Origin: Desulfovibrio desulfuricans DSM 642
GTDB taxonomy: Bacteria > Desulfobacterota > Desulfovibrionia > Desulfovibrionales > Desulfovibrionaceae
Length of the DNA stretch: 60,596 bases
Assembly (NCBI RefSeq): GCF_000420465.1
Contig: NZ_ATUZ01000003.1
Coordinates: 1-60,596 of the forward strand
Direction: 5' to 3'
In this document: in pieces, positions 48,330 through 57,878 of the stretch
Layout: each line of letters begins with the position of its first letter
How positions within the stretch are numbered: position 1 is the first letter of the stretch
Notes under the pieces: model-generated
What the model was told of the DNA's origin: nothing
What the model saw: the letters and a program-made list of their open reading frames with translations, nothing else
Database searches by the model: none
Program-made: the position numbers and the translations under genes

Positions 48330-50129
48330 ATGAGTCTCTCATCCAGCATGTGGGCAAGCGTTTCCGGCCTTATGGCGCACGGGAACAAAATGAACATCGT
48401 CGGCAACAACATCGCCAACGTCAGCACCCTGGCATACAAAGGCCAGCGCGCGGACTTCAGCGACTATCTCTACACCGACAGCGGCAGCGTCAGCGGCACC
48501 ACCCAGATTGGGCAGGGCGTCAGCACATACGCGGTGCTCGGCGACTACTCGCAGGGTTCTCTTGAATCCACCAACTCAGGATCAGACCTTGCTATTTCTG
48601 GCAACGGGTACTTCAAAGTTCGCAAGCAAGACAGTGAGCAGGCGTACTACTCCCGTGCCGGTGATTTCTATTTCAACAACAAGCGCGAACTGCAGAATCC
48701 TCAGGGCTTGCTTCTTCAGGGCTGGGAAGTTGACAATGACAGTTCTTCTGTTGTTTTCAACTCTGGTTCTACAACTACCAGCAGCAGTTCAGCCTCAACA
48801 ACTGCATACATTGGCAGTGGTTCGCCCAAGGATATCGTGCTTGACAGCTGGAACCTTCCTCCCAAGCTCACACAGAGTGTTTCTTTCACCATGCAGTTGT
48901 CGAACGACGTCGGCATGGACAAAACCACCAGTACTACTAGCCCCATGACAGCGCTGTTCGACCAGTGGGACGGCACCAAGAAGACACCTCTTGCCGACAC
49001 AGCATATGCAGCCAGTTCCCCCATTACCGTCTATGACGAGGGCGGCACAAAGCATCAGCTCACGGTCTACTACGACAAGGTTGACACCAGCAACAGCTCG
49101 TACAAAGTTAATAACCTGCCTTCCGGCTACACAATGTACGAATATATTGTGACGGTTCCTCCGTCAGAAGACAACCGGACATATGGCGGCACCACGCCGG
49201 TGACGTACGATTCTTCTGGTAATCCGATTCTTCCGGCAGACAGTCAGACATTTCAGGGCACCAAAAAGGCCGGTATGCTCATGACCGGACAACTGATATT
49301 CAACATCAGTGGACAGATTGTCAACCAGACTGCCTATACGTATGGCGCTCAGGATACCGCTACCGCTGATATGCAGTGCGCCCTTAATCCTGCGCTTTCC
49401 ACTTCATGGCAACCGACCAAGATTTCCAACAATGGCCTGCCTGTGTTCAACGCCAACTTCTCAGGCTCGGCCCTCAGCAACAGCGTATCCGAGGTTTCAT
49501 CCTACGGCGGCAGCAATCACAGCCTCGCTGAGAAAACCATCATCGAGTTGGACCTGGGCCTGAGGGATACAAGTACCACTCCGTGGAACAATTCAACCAA
49601 CACTTTGGATGATTTAAAAGTTGTCCCCCCAGTTGCGCCTGCCACTCAGGGCACCATTGACTACAATACCGCCCCGAGCACCATGTCTACAACTGTGCGC
49701 AAAAACGGCGCCTCGATCGTGACAAGCGGTAATTCACTTGTACAGTCATCAAAAGCTGATGGGTATGCATCAGGCGTACTCAACAACTTCAATATTGATG
49801 CTAACGGCATAATTTACGGCAAATACGACAACAACGAGACATTGGCCCTGTACCAGATTTCCATGTATGACTTTGACAACCTGCAAGGTTTGTACAGAGA
49901 AGGAAACAACCTTTACTCTGAAACAAAAGAATCTGGATTTGCCCGGCAGGGCGTAGCAGGCGATAATGGCTTTGGCAGCATCAAGGCCTACAATATTGAA
50001 CAGTCCAACGTGGACATGTCGCGCGAGTTCGTGCAGATGATTTCTACACAGCGCGGCTTCCAGGCCAACTCAAAGACCATCACCACGGTGGACAACATGC
50101 TGGAAACTGTTATCGGCATGAAGCGGTAA
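48330..50129 (+). CDS. flgE: Flagellar hook protein FlgE
   Basis: 599 residues, at the long end for FlgE. The N-terminal rod motif NIVGNNIANVSTLAYKG, the flagellar basal-body segment SGNGYFKV, and the C-terminal VDMSREFVQMISTQRGFQAN with EAVIG-like TVIGMKR ending are all present. The middle is a variable surface-exposed domain rich in S, T and G. GGAGGA lies before the ATG. Confidence 0.96.
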   Translation: MSLSSSMWASVSGLMAHGNKMNIVGNNIANVSTLAYKGQRADFSDYLYTDSGSVSGTTQIGQGVSTYAVLGDYSQGSLESTNSGSDLAISGNGYFKVRKQDSEQAYYSRAGDFYFNNKRELQNPQGLLLQGWEVDNDSSSVVFNSGSTTTSSSSASTTAYIGSGSPKDIVLDSWNLPPKLTQSVSFTMQLSNDVGMDKTTSTTSPMTALFDQWDGTKKTPLADTAYAASSPITVYDEGGTKHQLTVYYDKVDTSNSSYKVNNLPSGYTMYEYIVTVPPSEDNRTYGGTTPVTYDSSGNPILPADSQTFQGTKKAGMLMTGQLIFNISGQIVNQTAYTYGAQDTATADMQCALNPALSTSWQPTKISNNGLPVFNANFSGSALSNSVSEVSSYGGSNHSLAEKTIIELDLGLRDTSTTPWNNSTNTLDDLKVVPPVAPATQGTIDYNTAPSTMSTTVRKNGASIVTSGNSLVQSSKADGYASGVLNNFNIDANGIIYGKYDNNETLALYQISMYDFDNLQGLYREGNNLYSETKESGFARQGVAGDNGFGSIKAYNIEQSNVDMSREFVQMISTQRGFQANSKTITTVDNMLETVIGMKR

Positions 50130-50218
50130 AATAGAAATTGCAGTAGAAAGAGGGCCGGGGGGCCGCAAGGCCTTCCCAGCGTTGGGGATAGCGCTGCAAA
50201 CCTTTCTTTCCCGTGTCG

Positions 50219-50246
50219 GGCGTCGGCCATTTGGTCGACGCCTTTT
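50219..50246 (+). terminator. Intrinsic terminator after flgE
   Basis: Stem GGCGTCG / CGACGCC (50219-50225 and 50236-50242) with a partly paired loop, followed by TTTT. It ends the fliK-flgD-flgE block 90 bases past flgE and faces the convergent gene at 50329. Confidence 0.75.
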
Positions 50247-50328
50247 CGCGTTCCAAACAAGCCTGCTGTGTCAGCTTGAAAGTAAAACCAGGAAGGGAGA
50301 GGGAAGGTATTCCACAAATGCGGAAAAA

Positions 50329-51354
50329 CTATCGGACTCTGTCGCTCACGCCGAGCGGCTTGTTGCCGATGGTGCCGCGCAGCCAGTCGCAGTAATCGGG
50401 AAAGGTGGTCAGCAATATCTTGAGGGCATTTTCTTCTGCCAGAGCATAAAGGCGGGCCGTTACCTTGCCCGTGCCTACCCAATGCTTGAGGTGGCGGGAA
50501 AGATCGGCATGCCGGGCAGTCATGCCGCGTGCATGCACCCCCCGGAACCACTCCACGCCAATATCAAGGCAGACTGGCCCGCACTGCCTGTACGCGCCTG
50601 GCGGCAATACCGGGCCATGCGGCACACACAGGGGCCGCGTTTTTTCCAGATCAAGCAGACAGGCCCATTCATTGACGCGGCATTCCGGCAGGGGCCAGGG
50701 CTGCGCATCAAAAATGCCTGCAAAGCCACGGTCATACGGCCTTGCAAAAATGCCCCTTTGCTGGGCCAACGCATAGAGCTGCTGCAACTGACTGTAATCA
50801 GGCCGAAAATCCATATACCGCTCAGGCCCGCACGGTTCGCAGCCCATGACCTCGCGCGTCAGCTCCGCCACACGGGCCGGGCAGTTCCAGCACTGACCAA
50901 GATGGCCCACAGCCACGGCCTCGCCCATGAGGCCGCCCAGATAACCAAGCACATCCTTGAGCACAAGCACATCGTTGTGCATGAGAAACAGCCTGCGGCT
51001 CGTGCTGTGCTCAAAGGCGTACTGGTAGCGGATGCCGTAGCGGTAGGCATCATCGGCGAAGCGTGATGGGTCTGCGGCATTGAGATCAAGCCAGTAGTCG
51101 GGCTGAAAAACCCGGCACCTCTCCCCTATCAGGTTGCCCAGATACTGCACCACCGCATAGGGGCTGACGATATCATACTGCGAGCCATAAGGCTCAAACT
51201 GCAACCAGACATTGCCAACGCGCCTGCCGCTGTGCTTGAGCAGCGACAGGACAGAGAGTGCTGTCTGATACGGCTTGGCGAAAATGTTCATCGCCACGTC
51301 TATCTTTTCAGAGCTGTCCTGTTGCATTGGCAACTGTTGCACTGCGCCCGTCAT
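50329..51354 (-). CDS. Glycosyltransferase-like protein of unknown function
   Basis: 341 residues, soluble, no signal peptide. I do not recognise the exact family. The N-terminal segment AMNIFAKPYQTALSVLSLLKHSG and RLFLMHNDVLVLKDVLGYL resemble GT-A glycosyltransferases, with HND as a possible metal-binding triad in place of DxD. A cysteine pattern (CWNCPARV, CEPCGPERY) is visible. It starts 13 bases after the stop of the receptor gene, so it belongs to that operon. Function is not assigned. Confidence 0.6.
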   Translation of the reverse strand: MTGAVQQLPMQQDSSEKIDVAMNIFAKPYQTALSVLSLLKHSGRRVGNVWLQFEPYGSQYDIVSPYAVVQYLGNLIGERCRVFQPDYWLDLNAADPSRFADDAYRYGIRYQYAFEHSTSRRLFLMHNDVLVLKDVLGYLGGLMGEAVAVGHLGQCWNCPARVAELTREVMGCEPCGPERYMDFRPDYSQLQQLYALAQQRGIFARPYDRGFAGIFDAQPWPLPECRVNEWACLLDLEKTRPLCVPHGPVLPPGAYRQCGPVCLDIGVEWFRGVHARGMTARHADLSRHLKHWVGTGKVTARLYALAEENALKILLTTFPDYCDWLRGTIGNKPLGVSDRVR

Positions 51355-51367
51355 GTCGCCCTGCTCT

Positions 51368-53557
51368 CTATTCGGCGGTGGCAGAATCTGCAGGCGCTAC
51401 GTCTACGGAATTTTCCTGCTCATTTTGCCCGCCCTGCCCTTCCATTGCGGCAAATCCTGCAGCAGGAGCAGACTTTTTACTGGCCGCATCGGCTGTGGCA
51501 ATGGCCTGTTGCAAATCTGCCGCAGCAACATTGGCAAGCGCGCTGACAATCTGGCTGTCAAAGCCCTTGTCTTTCATGAGCAGGGCAACGGCTTCTTCGG
51601 GCTGCATGCCCGCGCGGTAGGAACGGGGGCTGACCATGGCACAGAAGGCGTTGACCACGGCCAGAATGCGCGCATTGTGATTGATGGCCTCCCCGGCCAG
51701 ACGCTGGGGCAGGCCCGTGCCGTCCATGCGCTCGCCCATCTGAAAAACAGCGTCCGGCACTGGCAGGTTGAACTGCATGTCGCGCAGGATGCCATAGGCA
51801 TATTCCGGCGCGCGCATAACCTCTGTCTGTTCCTCGGGAGTGAGCTTGCCCTTCTTGGTGAGCAGCTCGCGCGGCACAAATATCTTGCCCACCTGCGAAA
51901 GGCGGGCCGCAAGACGCAGGGTTTCCCTGTCCTTGTCGGGCAGATTCATGGTGCCGGAGAGCAGGTCTGCCACATGCTCCATCTTCATGGAGTGCCCGAT
52001 GAGGTTCACGTCCACACTTTCAATGGCCCGCACAAGGGCGGCAATACTGTTGGCCTGACGTTCACGCGCGGCCTCCGCACGGCGGCGGAATTCCGTAATA
52101 TCCTGAAAAATCCCCACGCAGCCGCCCTTGCCTTCTTCCCCGGAATTGTCGTGATCTTCAAAGGGGAACAGGGTCACGCGGAAAAGGCGCACATCCCCGG
52201 GTTGGGGAACAGAAATCTCGATGCTGCCTTCCTTGCCGCTGGCGCTCACCTGAGCCATGCCCTTCAGGAGCCGAAGGGCGGCATCTTCCGGCAGGGCCTC
52301 GCCCACGGGCGTGTCTTTGAGGGAATCTTCATCCTTGCCCGCCATCTGGCAGAAGGCCGGGTTGCACATCTGCAAGCGCCCATTTTTGTCCATGAGCATA
52401 AGCCCGGCCTGCAATGAGGCGTTGACGCTGTCGAGCATGATCTTCTGCTGGCGGATAAGCGTGTACAGATGCTTGAAATGCTGGGCAGTGGCCCTGTGCG
52501 AGCGGCTCACCAGCGAAGCCCAGATAAAGGCCAGCAAAAGCGCCGTGCCAAGACTGCCAAGAATGCCCAGGCCGTATATCTGCTTTGCCTGGCTTTCCAC
52601 CAGCGCATCAACCATGTCTGCCGGGGCCTCGATGGTCACAAGCCAGCCCAGACTGTTCATATAGCTGCCGAGGGAATAGGCCTCGCCGCCCCCCACAAGC
52701 CCCTGCCGACGCTTGAAACCAAGGCCGTCAGCCAGAGTCACGTGCTGCACCGGCTCAAGCGCAGGTTTGGCATCGCGCAGCAGTACGGCCTCTGTGCCGC
52801 TGCCTCCGGCCTGCAAAATGCGCGGCAGCAATCCGCCGTACTGATCCTGCCGTTGGGCAAGAAATGCCGTCAGCACCCTGTCCACAGGAAGAGTGGCAAA
52901 AAGCACGGCAACGGGGACGCTTTCGCCCCGGCCCAGCACTTCGTACATGGGATCGGCCAGATCAATAACCATTGTGTCGCCAAGAGCGCGCACAGGGCCA
53001 AAGACAACAGTCTTTTTGTCCACGGCGCGGGTCACAAGGCCCACCTGGGCCTCGCCAAGGGGCGCATCCTCTTTGCTCACCACAAAGGGATTGCCCTTGG
53101 GCGAAACAATCCGAGCAGAAACCCAGTTTTTGCCGCGCGCAAAGTCCCGCAGCAGATCCTGCATATAGCCCATCTGCTCGGCAAGATTGCGCAGCGATTC
53201 ATCGCCGTTTTCCATGGCATCCGGCGCGGAAAGGCGCGCCTCGCCATCGGAGCCAAGGTTGCGCACATCCACGGCAAACAGGCGGAACATCTCCGCGCTG
53301 CTCACAAGCCGCGCCTGCTCAACAACGGTTGCATGCCACGCGCGGATGGATTCCAGCGATTTATCCACCCACGATTGCTGCATTTCACGCTGGTTATTCA
53401 GAATATCCTGTGTAACATTCTTGAGCTGCAAGGTGCAGAGGCCGTAGGCCACAGCCGCAGTCACAACAAAAAGCGACAGGCTGACAGCAGCCACCGCGGC
53501 TTTTTTCAGACGATAGCGACCAGCAACGGATTGCTCATTAAGTTCCTGCGTTTTCAT
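51368..53557 (-). CDS. Membrane receptor with periplasmic sensor, PAS and degenerate HD-GYP domain
   Basis: 729 residues. A membrane helix (about 20-42), a periplasmic double-Cache-like sensor (about 45-320), a second helix (about 330-350), a PAS domain (about 375-490) and an HD-GYP-like domain (about 500-665). The HD-GYP active site is lost: the HD pair reads SQ (RLSQVGK), the next histidine block reads APEYA, the HHE block reads MGERMDG, and GYP reads GLP. It should not hydrolyse c-di-GMP but could still bind it. A T-rich, glutamine- and alanine-containing tail ends the protein. It lies just downstream of the LapG-like protease gene, where a LapD-type receptor would be expected. Confidence 0.82.
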   Translation of the reverse strand: MKTQELNEQSVAGRYRLKKAAVAAVSLSLFVVTAAVAYGLCTLQLKNVTQDILNNQREMQQSWVDKSLESIRAWHATVVEQARLVSSAEMFRLFAVDVRNLGSDGEARLSAPDAMENGDESLRNLAEQMGYMQDLLRDFARGKNWVSARIVSPKGNPFVVSKEDAPLGEAQVGLVTRAVDKKTVVFGPVRALGDTMVIDLADPMYEVLGRGESVPVAVLFATLPVDRVLTAFLAQRQDQYGGLLPRILQAGGSGTEAVLLRDAKPALEPVQHVTLADGLGFKRRQGLVGGGEAYSLGSYMNSLGWLVTIEAPADMVDALVESQAKQIYGLGILGSLGTALLLAFIWASLVSRSHRATAQHFKHLYTLIRQQKIMLDSVNASLQAGLMLMDKNGRLQMCNPAFCQMAGKDEDSLKDTPVGEALPEDAALRLLKGMAQVSASGKEGSIEISVPQPGDVRLFRVTLFPFEDHDNSGEEGKGGCVGIFQDITEFRRRAEAARERQANSIAALVRAIESVDVNLIGHSMKMEHVADLLSGTMNLPDKDRETLRLAARLSQVGKIFVPRELLTKKGKLTPEEQTEVMRAPEYAYGILRDMQFNLPVPDAVFQMGERMDGTGLPQRLAGEAINHNARILAVVNAFCAMVSPRSYRAGMQPEEAVALLMKDKGFDSQIVSALANVAAADLQQAIATADAASKKSAPAAGFAAMEGQGGQNEQENSVDVAPADSATAE

Positions 53558-53656
53558 GGGCTTATCCTATAGTACATTGCGCATTAACGTACCGTTAGCG
53601 GTGAAAACCCTCCCACACCAAGGGTGCGGGCTGCGCGCTGCATGCCTGCGGCGGCT

Positions 53657-54775
53657 TTAGTCTATCTTGCGGCCCTTCAAATGGGCCCACCGACCGAATT
53701 CACTGACCGAATACTGCGGGCTGTACTGCCGCACCTTGGTGTGCGAAAGCACTGAATTACTGAGATTATCCAGAATAAAGGCATCGTCGTTCAGGTACAC
53801 CACCAGAACAGCATGGGCAAAATTTCTGATTGTGTCGCGCACAACAACAACACGCATGCTTTCGGGCGGAATGCCCAATTCCTTAAGAGTAAAATACTTG
53901 ATAATGGAATAGTCTTCGCAGTCGCCAGACTTTTTCAGAAATTCCGCAGGAATTTCCCAATAATCTTCCTGCCGCCAGTTGACGATATCTTCCACATAGG
54001 GCCACGTATTCCAGAAAGAATTTACGTAGCGCAGCAGTTCCATCTTGTTGTTCACCGGGGCTTTGGACTTGAACGTGTCCCAGGTAACGCCCTTTTTGAA
54101 CACCTTGCCGGGTATGAATATGGGATCCATCTGGTTGCGCTTGAGCAGATCAAGCCAGCCCGGCAGAGTGGATAAGGGGCGTTTGAACTCCACAGTGCCG
54201 AAAAGCTGCACCTTGGAATCATGCGCAGGCGCTGCGGGCTGTGCTGCGGATTGCGCCGCGCCTTTTGCGGCATCCGGCGTCGCGACCTTGGCGGGGGCGT
54301 TGACTGCGGCGGAAGAATCAGGCTTTCCAGTTTGTTGCGATGATTCAGGGGATGGGGGCTGCTCTGCGCTATCGGCGTCCGTCTGAGGCTGAACGCTGGA
54401 ATCAGCGTCTGCCTGCTGGATTGTCTGGGGGCCAGATTGCTGGCCCGATTGCAGCCCTGGCTGCTGCTCTGGCTGCTGATCAGCAGTGGGCAAAGCGGAG
54501 TTTGCCCCATTGCTGCCGTTCTGTTCAGCCCCCGTGCTCGCCTGATCAGTTGCTGCAACAGACGGTGCCGCATTGTTTTCCGCAGCGGCGGAAGACACGG
54601 CTGGCGGCTCGGAAACTTCGGCATTGCCAATGGCTGCGCGTGGTTGAAGATTGAGCGAACCAGCCTGGGCGGGGTTCCAGCCATTTACCCAGAACAGCAG
54701 ACACACCAAAAGGGCCGCCATGCCCCCGGAGAGGGCCGCGACCAGTGCAAATTTGGAGTATCGAAGTTTTGGCAT
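53657..54775 (-). CDS. LapG-like transglutaminase-fold cysteine protease, membrane-anchored
   Basis: 372 residues. Residues about 10-30 form a signal anchor, then a long low-complexity linker rich in Q, A, S and P (about 45-190), then the bacterial transglutaminase-like protease domain. The catalytic triad is visible: cysteine in KSGDCEDYSI, histidine in NFAHAVLVVY and aspartate in FILDNLS. LapG cleaves the N-terminus of large biofilm adhesins in the periplasm and is inhibited by the c-di-GMP receptor LapD. The anchored linker is unusual for classic LapG. The ATG at 54775 has GGTGAG upstream; a GTG at 54790 is also possible. No adhesin is in the window. Confidence 0.87.
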   Translation of the reverse strand: MPKLRYSKFALVAALSGGMAALLVCLLFWVNGWNPAQAGSLNLQPRAAIGNAEVSEPPAVSSAAAENNAAPSVAATDQASTGAEQNGSNGANSALPTADQQPEQQPGLQSGQQSGPQTIQQADADSSVQPQTDADSAEQPPSPESSQQTGKPDSSAAVNAPAKVATPDAAKGAAQSAAQPAAPAHDSKVQLFGTVEFKRPLSTLPGWLDLLKRNQMDPIFIPGKVFKKGVTWDTFKSKAPVNNKMELLRYVNSFWNTWPYVEDIVNWRQEDYWEIPAEFLKKSGDCEDYSIIKYFTLKELGIPPESMRVVVVRDTIRNFAHAVLVVYLNDDAFILDNLSNSVLSHTKVRQYSPQYSVSEFGRWAHLKGRKID

Positions 54776-55031
54776 AGGCTCACCGATCACAGGTGTGCAA
54801 GTTGCGGCATACTATACTGCCGCCTATGGAGCGTCCAGTGGTCAGAGGCGTTTTGGCTTATTTTTCGGATGGCTATGTCCCAGCTTCCCCTAGTGCCGTG
54901 CACCATGCACCATTCCTCAATAAAGCATTGCTGAATGTTGCTGCACACACATACCAGAGGCAATTATGCCCGCCCGCAAGCTGCAAAACTTCACAGACAC
55001 TGCTGCAGAGTCAGTATGGGGCCGGATGCGC

Positions 55032-56183
55032 CTAAGTGCCTGAGTCTGCCAGTGCAGCCACATCAAGCCAGTGGCGCACCTGCACATCCTTGCCCCCCGC
55101 AGCTGAAAGCTGCATGACGCAACCGCTGCACCCGGTGACGATGTGCCGGATTTCAGAAGCAAAGCCTTCCAGGCATTTGCGCGCCATGTCTGCCGAAAGA
55201 TCGGGGTTGGACATTTTCAATATGCCGCCCATGCCGCAGCACAGGCCAGTGCCTTTTTTCAAGCCCGGCAGCCCCGCCGTGAGCAGGGGCAAATCAGGAT
55301 CAGCAGTACCCCAGTGGCAGGGCTGGTGATAACCCACCGCTGCCGGGGCCTTGCCTGTGGGGCTGATCTGCGGTTCTACAAGCAGGGAGGAAAGCCCAAC
55401 GCACTTCTGCTTCCACTCCTTGCCCTCCTCAGCCGACATAACGGCGGTGTAGCTATCAAGGCTGTGCTTGCACGAAGCGCAAAAGCTTGCAATCAGGGGT
55501 TTGCCAGCCTTGCGCCAAAGTTCAAGATTGCGCTCGCGCACTTCTGCCAGGGCCCCCAACTGCCCGGCATGGTGCAACGTGCCGCCGCAGCAGGCAAAAT
55601 CCGCAATGTCCACAAGGTCGTATCCCCAGCCTGCCAGCAGTTGCCGGGCATTGGATATCCAGCGGGGACGCGCATTTTTTGCCGTACAGCCGCTGAACAG
55701 GGCCACCCTGACGCCGCTGACCTTCTGGCTGGGCCGCAGGGTCATCCATGGTTCGCAAGGCTCCAGATCAACCAGCGCGCGGGCGGTTTCCACAGAAGAC
55801 CGCAACACGCCGGGAATAATGGAATCTGGGGCAAGCATGGCGATTTTTCCCGCCATGGGCCACAGTGGGCCAGCGCGGCGAATCCACATATCCCAGAGAG
55901 TTTGCGTCCAGTGAGGGTTACGTGCCCGCGCCTCGGCCAGCAGATCGCTGGTGGAAAGCTTACGCGCGCAGGCCTGCTGACACCGCTCGCACCCTGCGCA
56001 GAGGCGCGCCAGTTCGCGGATATCCTCCCAGGGCAGGGACGAATCCAGGCTGCCGCCAAACTCGGGATCAATCTGCTCCAGAAGCAGTCGCTTGCCCTTG
56101 GGCGCGTATTCCTCGCGCTTGTAGAGCGCGTACACAGGGCAGACGTTCAGGCATTCGCCGCATTGCGTACAGCCGCGTTTCAT
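55032..56183 (-). CDS. GlcF-type iron-sulfur subunit of a 2-hydroxyacid dehydrogenase
   Basis: 383 residues. Two CxxCxxCxxxCP-type cluster motifs at the N-terminus (CTQCGECLNVCP and CAGCERCQQACA) bind [4Fe-4S] clusters. Two CCG-type domains follow (FACCGGTLHHAG and GLCCGMGGILKMSN), as in GlcF and heterodisulfide reductase subunits. It receives electrons from the GlcD-like flavoprotein and passes them to the membrane pool. The substrate may be glycolate or D-lactate. The start at 56183 (AAGGGG upstream) is one base from the upstream stop. Confidence 0.9.
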   Translation of the reverse strand: MKRGCTQCGECLNVCPVYALYKREEYAPKGKRLLLEQIDPEFGGSLDSSLPWEDIRELARLCAGCERCQQACARKLSTSDLLAEARARNPHWTQTLWDMWIRRAGPLWPMAGKIAMLAPDSIIPGVLRSSVETARALVDLEPCEPWMTLRPSQKVSGVRVALFSGCTAKNARPRWISNARQLLAGWGYDLVDIADFACCGGTLHHAGQLGALAEVRERNLELWRKAGKPLIASFCASCKHSLDSYTAVMSAEEGKEWKQKCVGLSSLLVEPQISPTGKAPAAVGYHQPCHWGTADPDLPLLTAGLPGLKKGTGLCCGMGGILKMSNPDLSADMARKCLEGFASEIRHIVTGCSGCVMQLSAAGGKDVQVRHWLDVAALADSGT

Positions 56184-56184
56184 T

Positions 56185-57564
56185 TCAGTACCCCTTGCCG
56201 GGATTGAGAATACCGTTGGGATCAAAGACACGGCGCAAGCGCAGCATGAGGGCATGTTCCTTCTGCCCGAGCTGTTTGCCAACTTCTTTCAGGCATCCGC
56301 CGCCGTGCTCGCCAGAAAGGCTGCCGCCACATTCAAGGGCTGCCGCATCCAGTTCGTGATGGGTTTTCTGTGTGCGGCGGGCATCGTCAGCGTCAGAGGC
56401 ATCGTAATGCAGATTGGCGTGGATGTTGCCATCGCCAGCATGCCCAAAGGCGATAAGGCGCTTGCCGTTGCTGGCGGCAATTTCTTCAAATCTGCGCACG
56501 GCCTTGAGAATGGAGCCGCGCGGCACGGCCATGTCGCCGCCGATGCGGTCTGGCCCGAGTACATAGGAGGCTGCCGAAACCCTGCGTCTGTAGGCCCACA
56601 GTTTGTCTTCCTCTTGCTTGCCCACGCCTTCCATACGCCACAGGGCGTCATCAAGCTGGTTGGCGAGACGGGCATTCTCCAGCGGCACAGTCTCCTTGCT
56701 GCCGTCCACCTGAAACAGCAGCAGCGATTTGACGCTGTCCGGCCACGGCACCTCGCCGGTTCTGGCAAGGATTTCCAGCACGGTTTCATTCATGAATTCC
56801 ACCGCGCAGGGCAGGATACCTGCGGCAAAAACCTTGCTCATGGAGGCCAGGGCGGCATCCAGCGAAGGATAACCCACAAGCACCGATGCCGAGGCCTCGG
56901 GCCTGGGCAAAAGCTTGAGAATAAGCCTGGTCACAATGCCAAGGGTGCCCTCGCTGCCCACAAAGAGCCGCCCGAGGTCAAGGCCTATGACATCCTTGTG
57001 GGAGCGGCCCCCGAACTTCACCAGTTCGCCGCCGGGCAACACGGCCTCCAGGCCAAGCACGTAATCGCGGGTAACGCCGTATTTTACGGCGCGCAGGCCC
57101 CCGGCGCAGGTGATGACATTGCCGCCAACGCTGGTTGCCTTGCCGCTGGCCGGATCCGGCGGGTAAAACATGCCCAGCTTTTCGCACTCGGCCTGAAGCA
57201 GAGCCGTATTAACGCCCGGCTCCACCACGGCAACAAAATCTTCCTTATTGATTTCGATGATTTTATCCATGCCCAGCATGGAAACCACAATGCCGGGAAC
57301 CGTGGGCACGCAGCCGCCGGAAAGGCTGGTGCCGCGCCCGCGCGGGTGCACGGCCACATGCTCCGCATCTGCCCATCGCATAAATTCGCACAACTGCCCG
57401 GCACTCTCGGGCCGAACCATGGCCAGCACCGTACCCGTAAGCAGGCTGGCATCGGATGCGTAAACGCGCAGCACCTTGGGGTCAAAGGACACGCCGTCCT
57501 TGAACAGATCCACAAGAAACTTCTTGTGCTCAGGGGTGAGCGAGGTCAGAAATTCCCCTGTCAT
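56185..57564 (-). CDS. GlcD-type FAD-linked 2-hydroxyacid dehydrogenase
   Basis: 459 residues of the FAD-binding PCMH / FAD-oxidase C family. The FAD-binding segment PRGRGTSLSGGCVP is near residue 80; KYGVTRDYVLGLEAVLPGG and FVGSEGTLGIVT are typical GlcD blocks, and the C-terminal GHAGDGNIHAN and SGEHGGG motifs hold the substrate-site histidines. It oxidises D-lactate or glycolate; the two cannot be separated by sequence alone, and Desulfovibrio uses lactate heavily. The start at 57564 has GGAG six bases upstream. Confidence 0.9.
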   Translation of the reverse strand: MTGEFLTSLTPEHKKFLVDLFKDGVSFDPKVLRVYASDASLLTGTVLAMVRPESAGQLCEFMRWADAEHVAVHPRGRGTSLSGGCVPTVPGIVVSMLGMDKIIEINKEDFVAVVEPGVNTALLQAECEKLGMFYPPDPASGKATSVGGNVITCAGGLRAVKYGVTRDYVLGLEAVLPGGELVKFGGRSHKDVIGLDLGRLFVGSEGTLGIVTRLILKLLPRPEASASVLVGYPSLDAALASMSKVFAAGILPCAVEFMNETVLEILARTGEVPWPDSVKSLLLFQVDGSKETVPLENARLANQLDDALWRMEGVGKQEEDKLWAYRRRVSAASYVLGPDRIGGDMAVPRGSILKAVRRFEEIAASNGKRLIAFGHAGDGNIHANLHYDASDADDARRTQKTHHELDAAALECGGSLSGEHGGGCLKEVGKQLGQKEHALMLRLRRVFDPNGILNPGKGY

Positions 57565-57817
57565 GGCATACTCCAGTGCGGTTATTGCTGCGCAGCAACA
57601 TTCATTCGGCGGGCCGCCGAAAGGGATACACAAAAAATCTGCTCTACATGCCCAGCCTGCCTGACGCAGAGGGCGCAATCTGTCATGCAGCGCCTCTGTA
57701 GCGACGGCGTCAGTGGGCAGCGGAAAAGCCACTGATTACAGGCCATTGACGGCAAATTCGCTGACGCTGACCAGTGCGACAACATATCGCAGGACGAAAA
57801 TGATGTCACTCCCGCAC
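57565..57817. other. Gap upstream of the GlcD-like gene
   Basis: About 250 bases between the dehydrogenase start and the terminator of the chemoreceptor gene. It should hold the glcD promoter. I see no clear -35/-10 pair, sigma-54 box or gene here. Confidence 0.4.
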
Positions 57818-57848
57818 GAAAAACGGCAACCGCAGAACGGTTGCCGTT
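57818..57848 (-). terminator. Intrinsic terminator of the chemoreceptor gene
   Basis: A perfect 11-bp inverted repeat (AACGGCAACCG 57822-57832 with CGGTTGCCGTT 57838-57848), loop of five bases, followed on the minus strand by TTTTT. It is 31 bases past the stop of the chemoreceptor gene. Confidence 0.92.
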
Positions 57849-57878
57849 TCCCTTCTCAGGTCATTGAACTCTGCCAGC

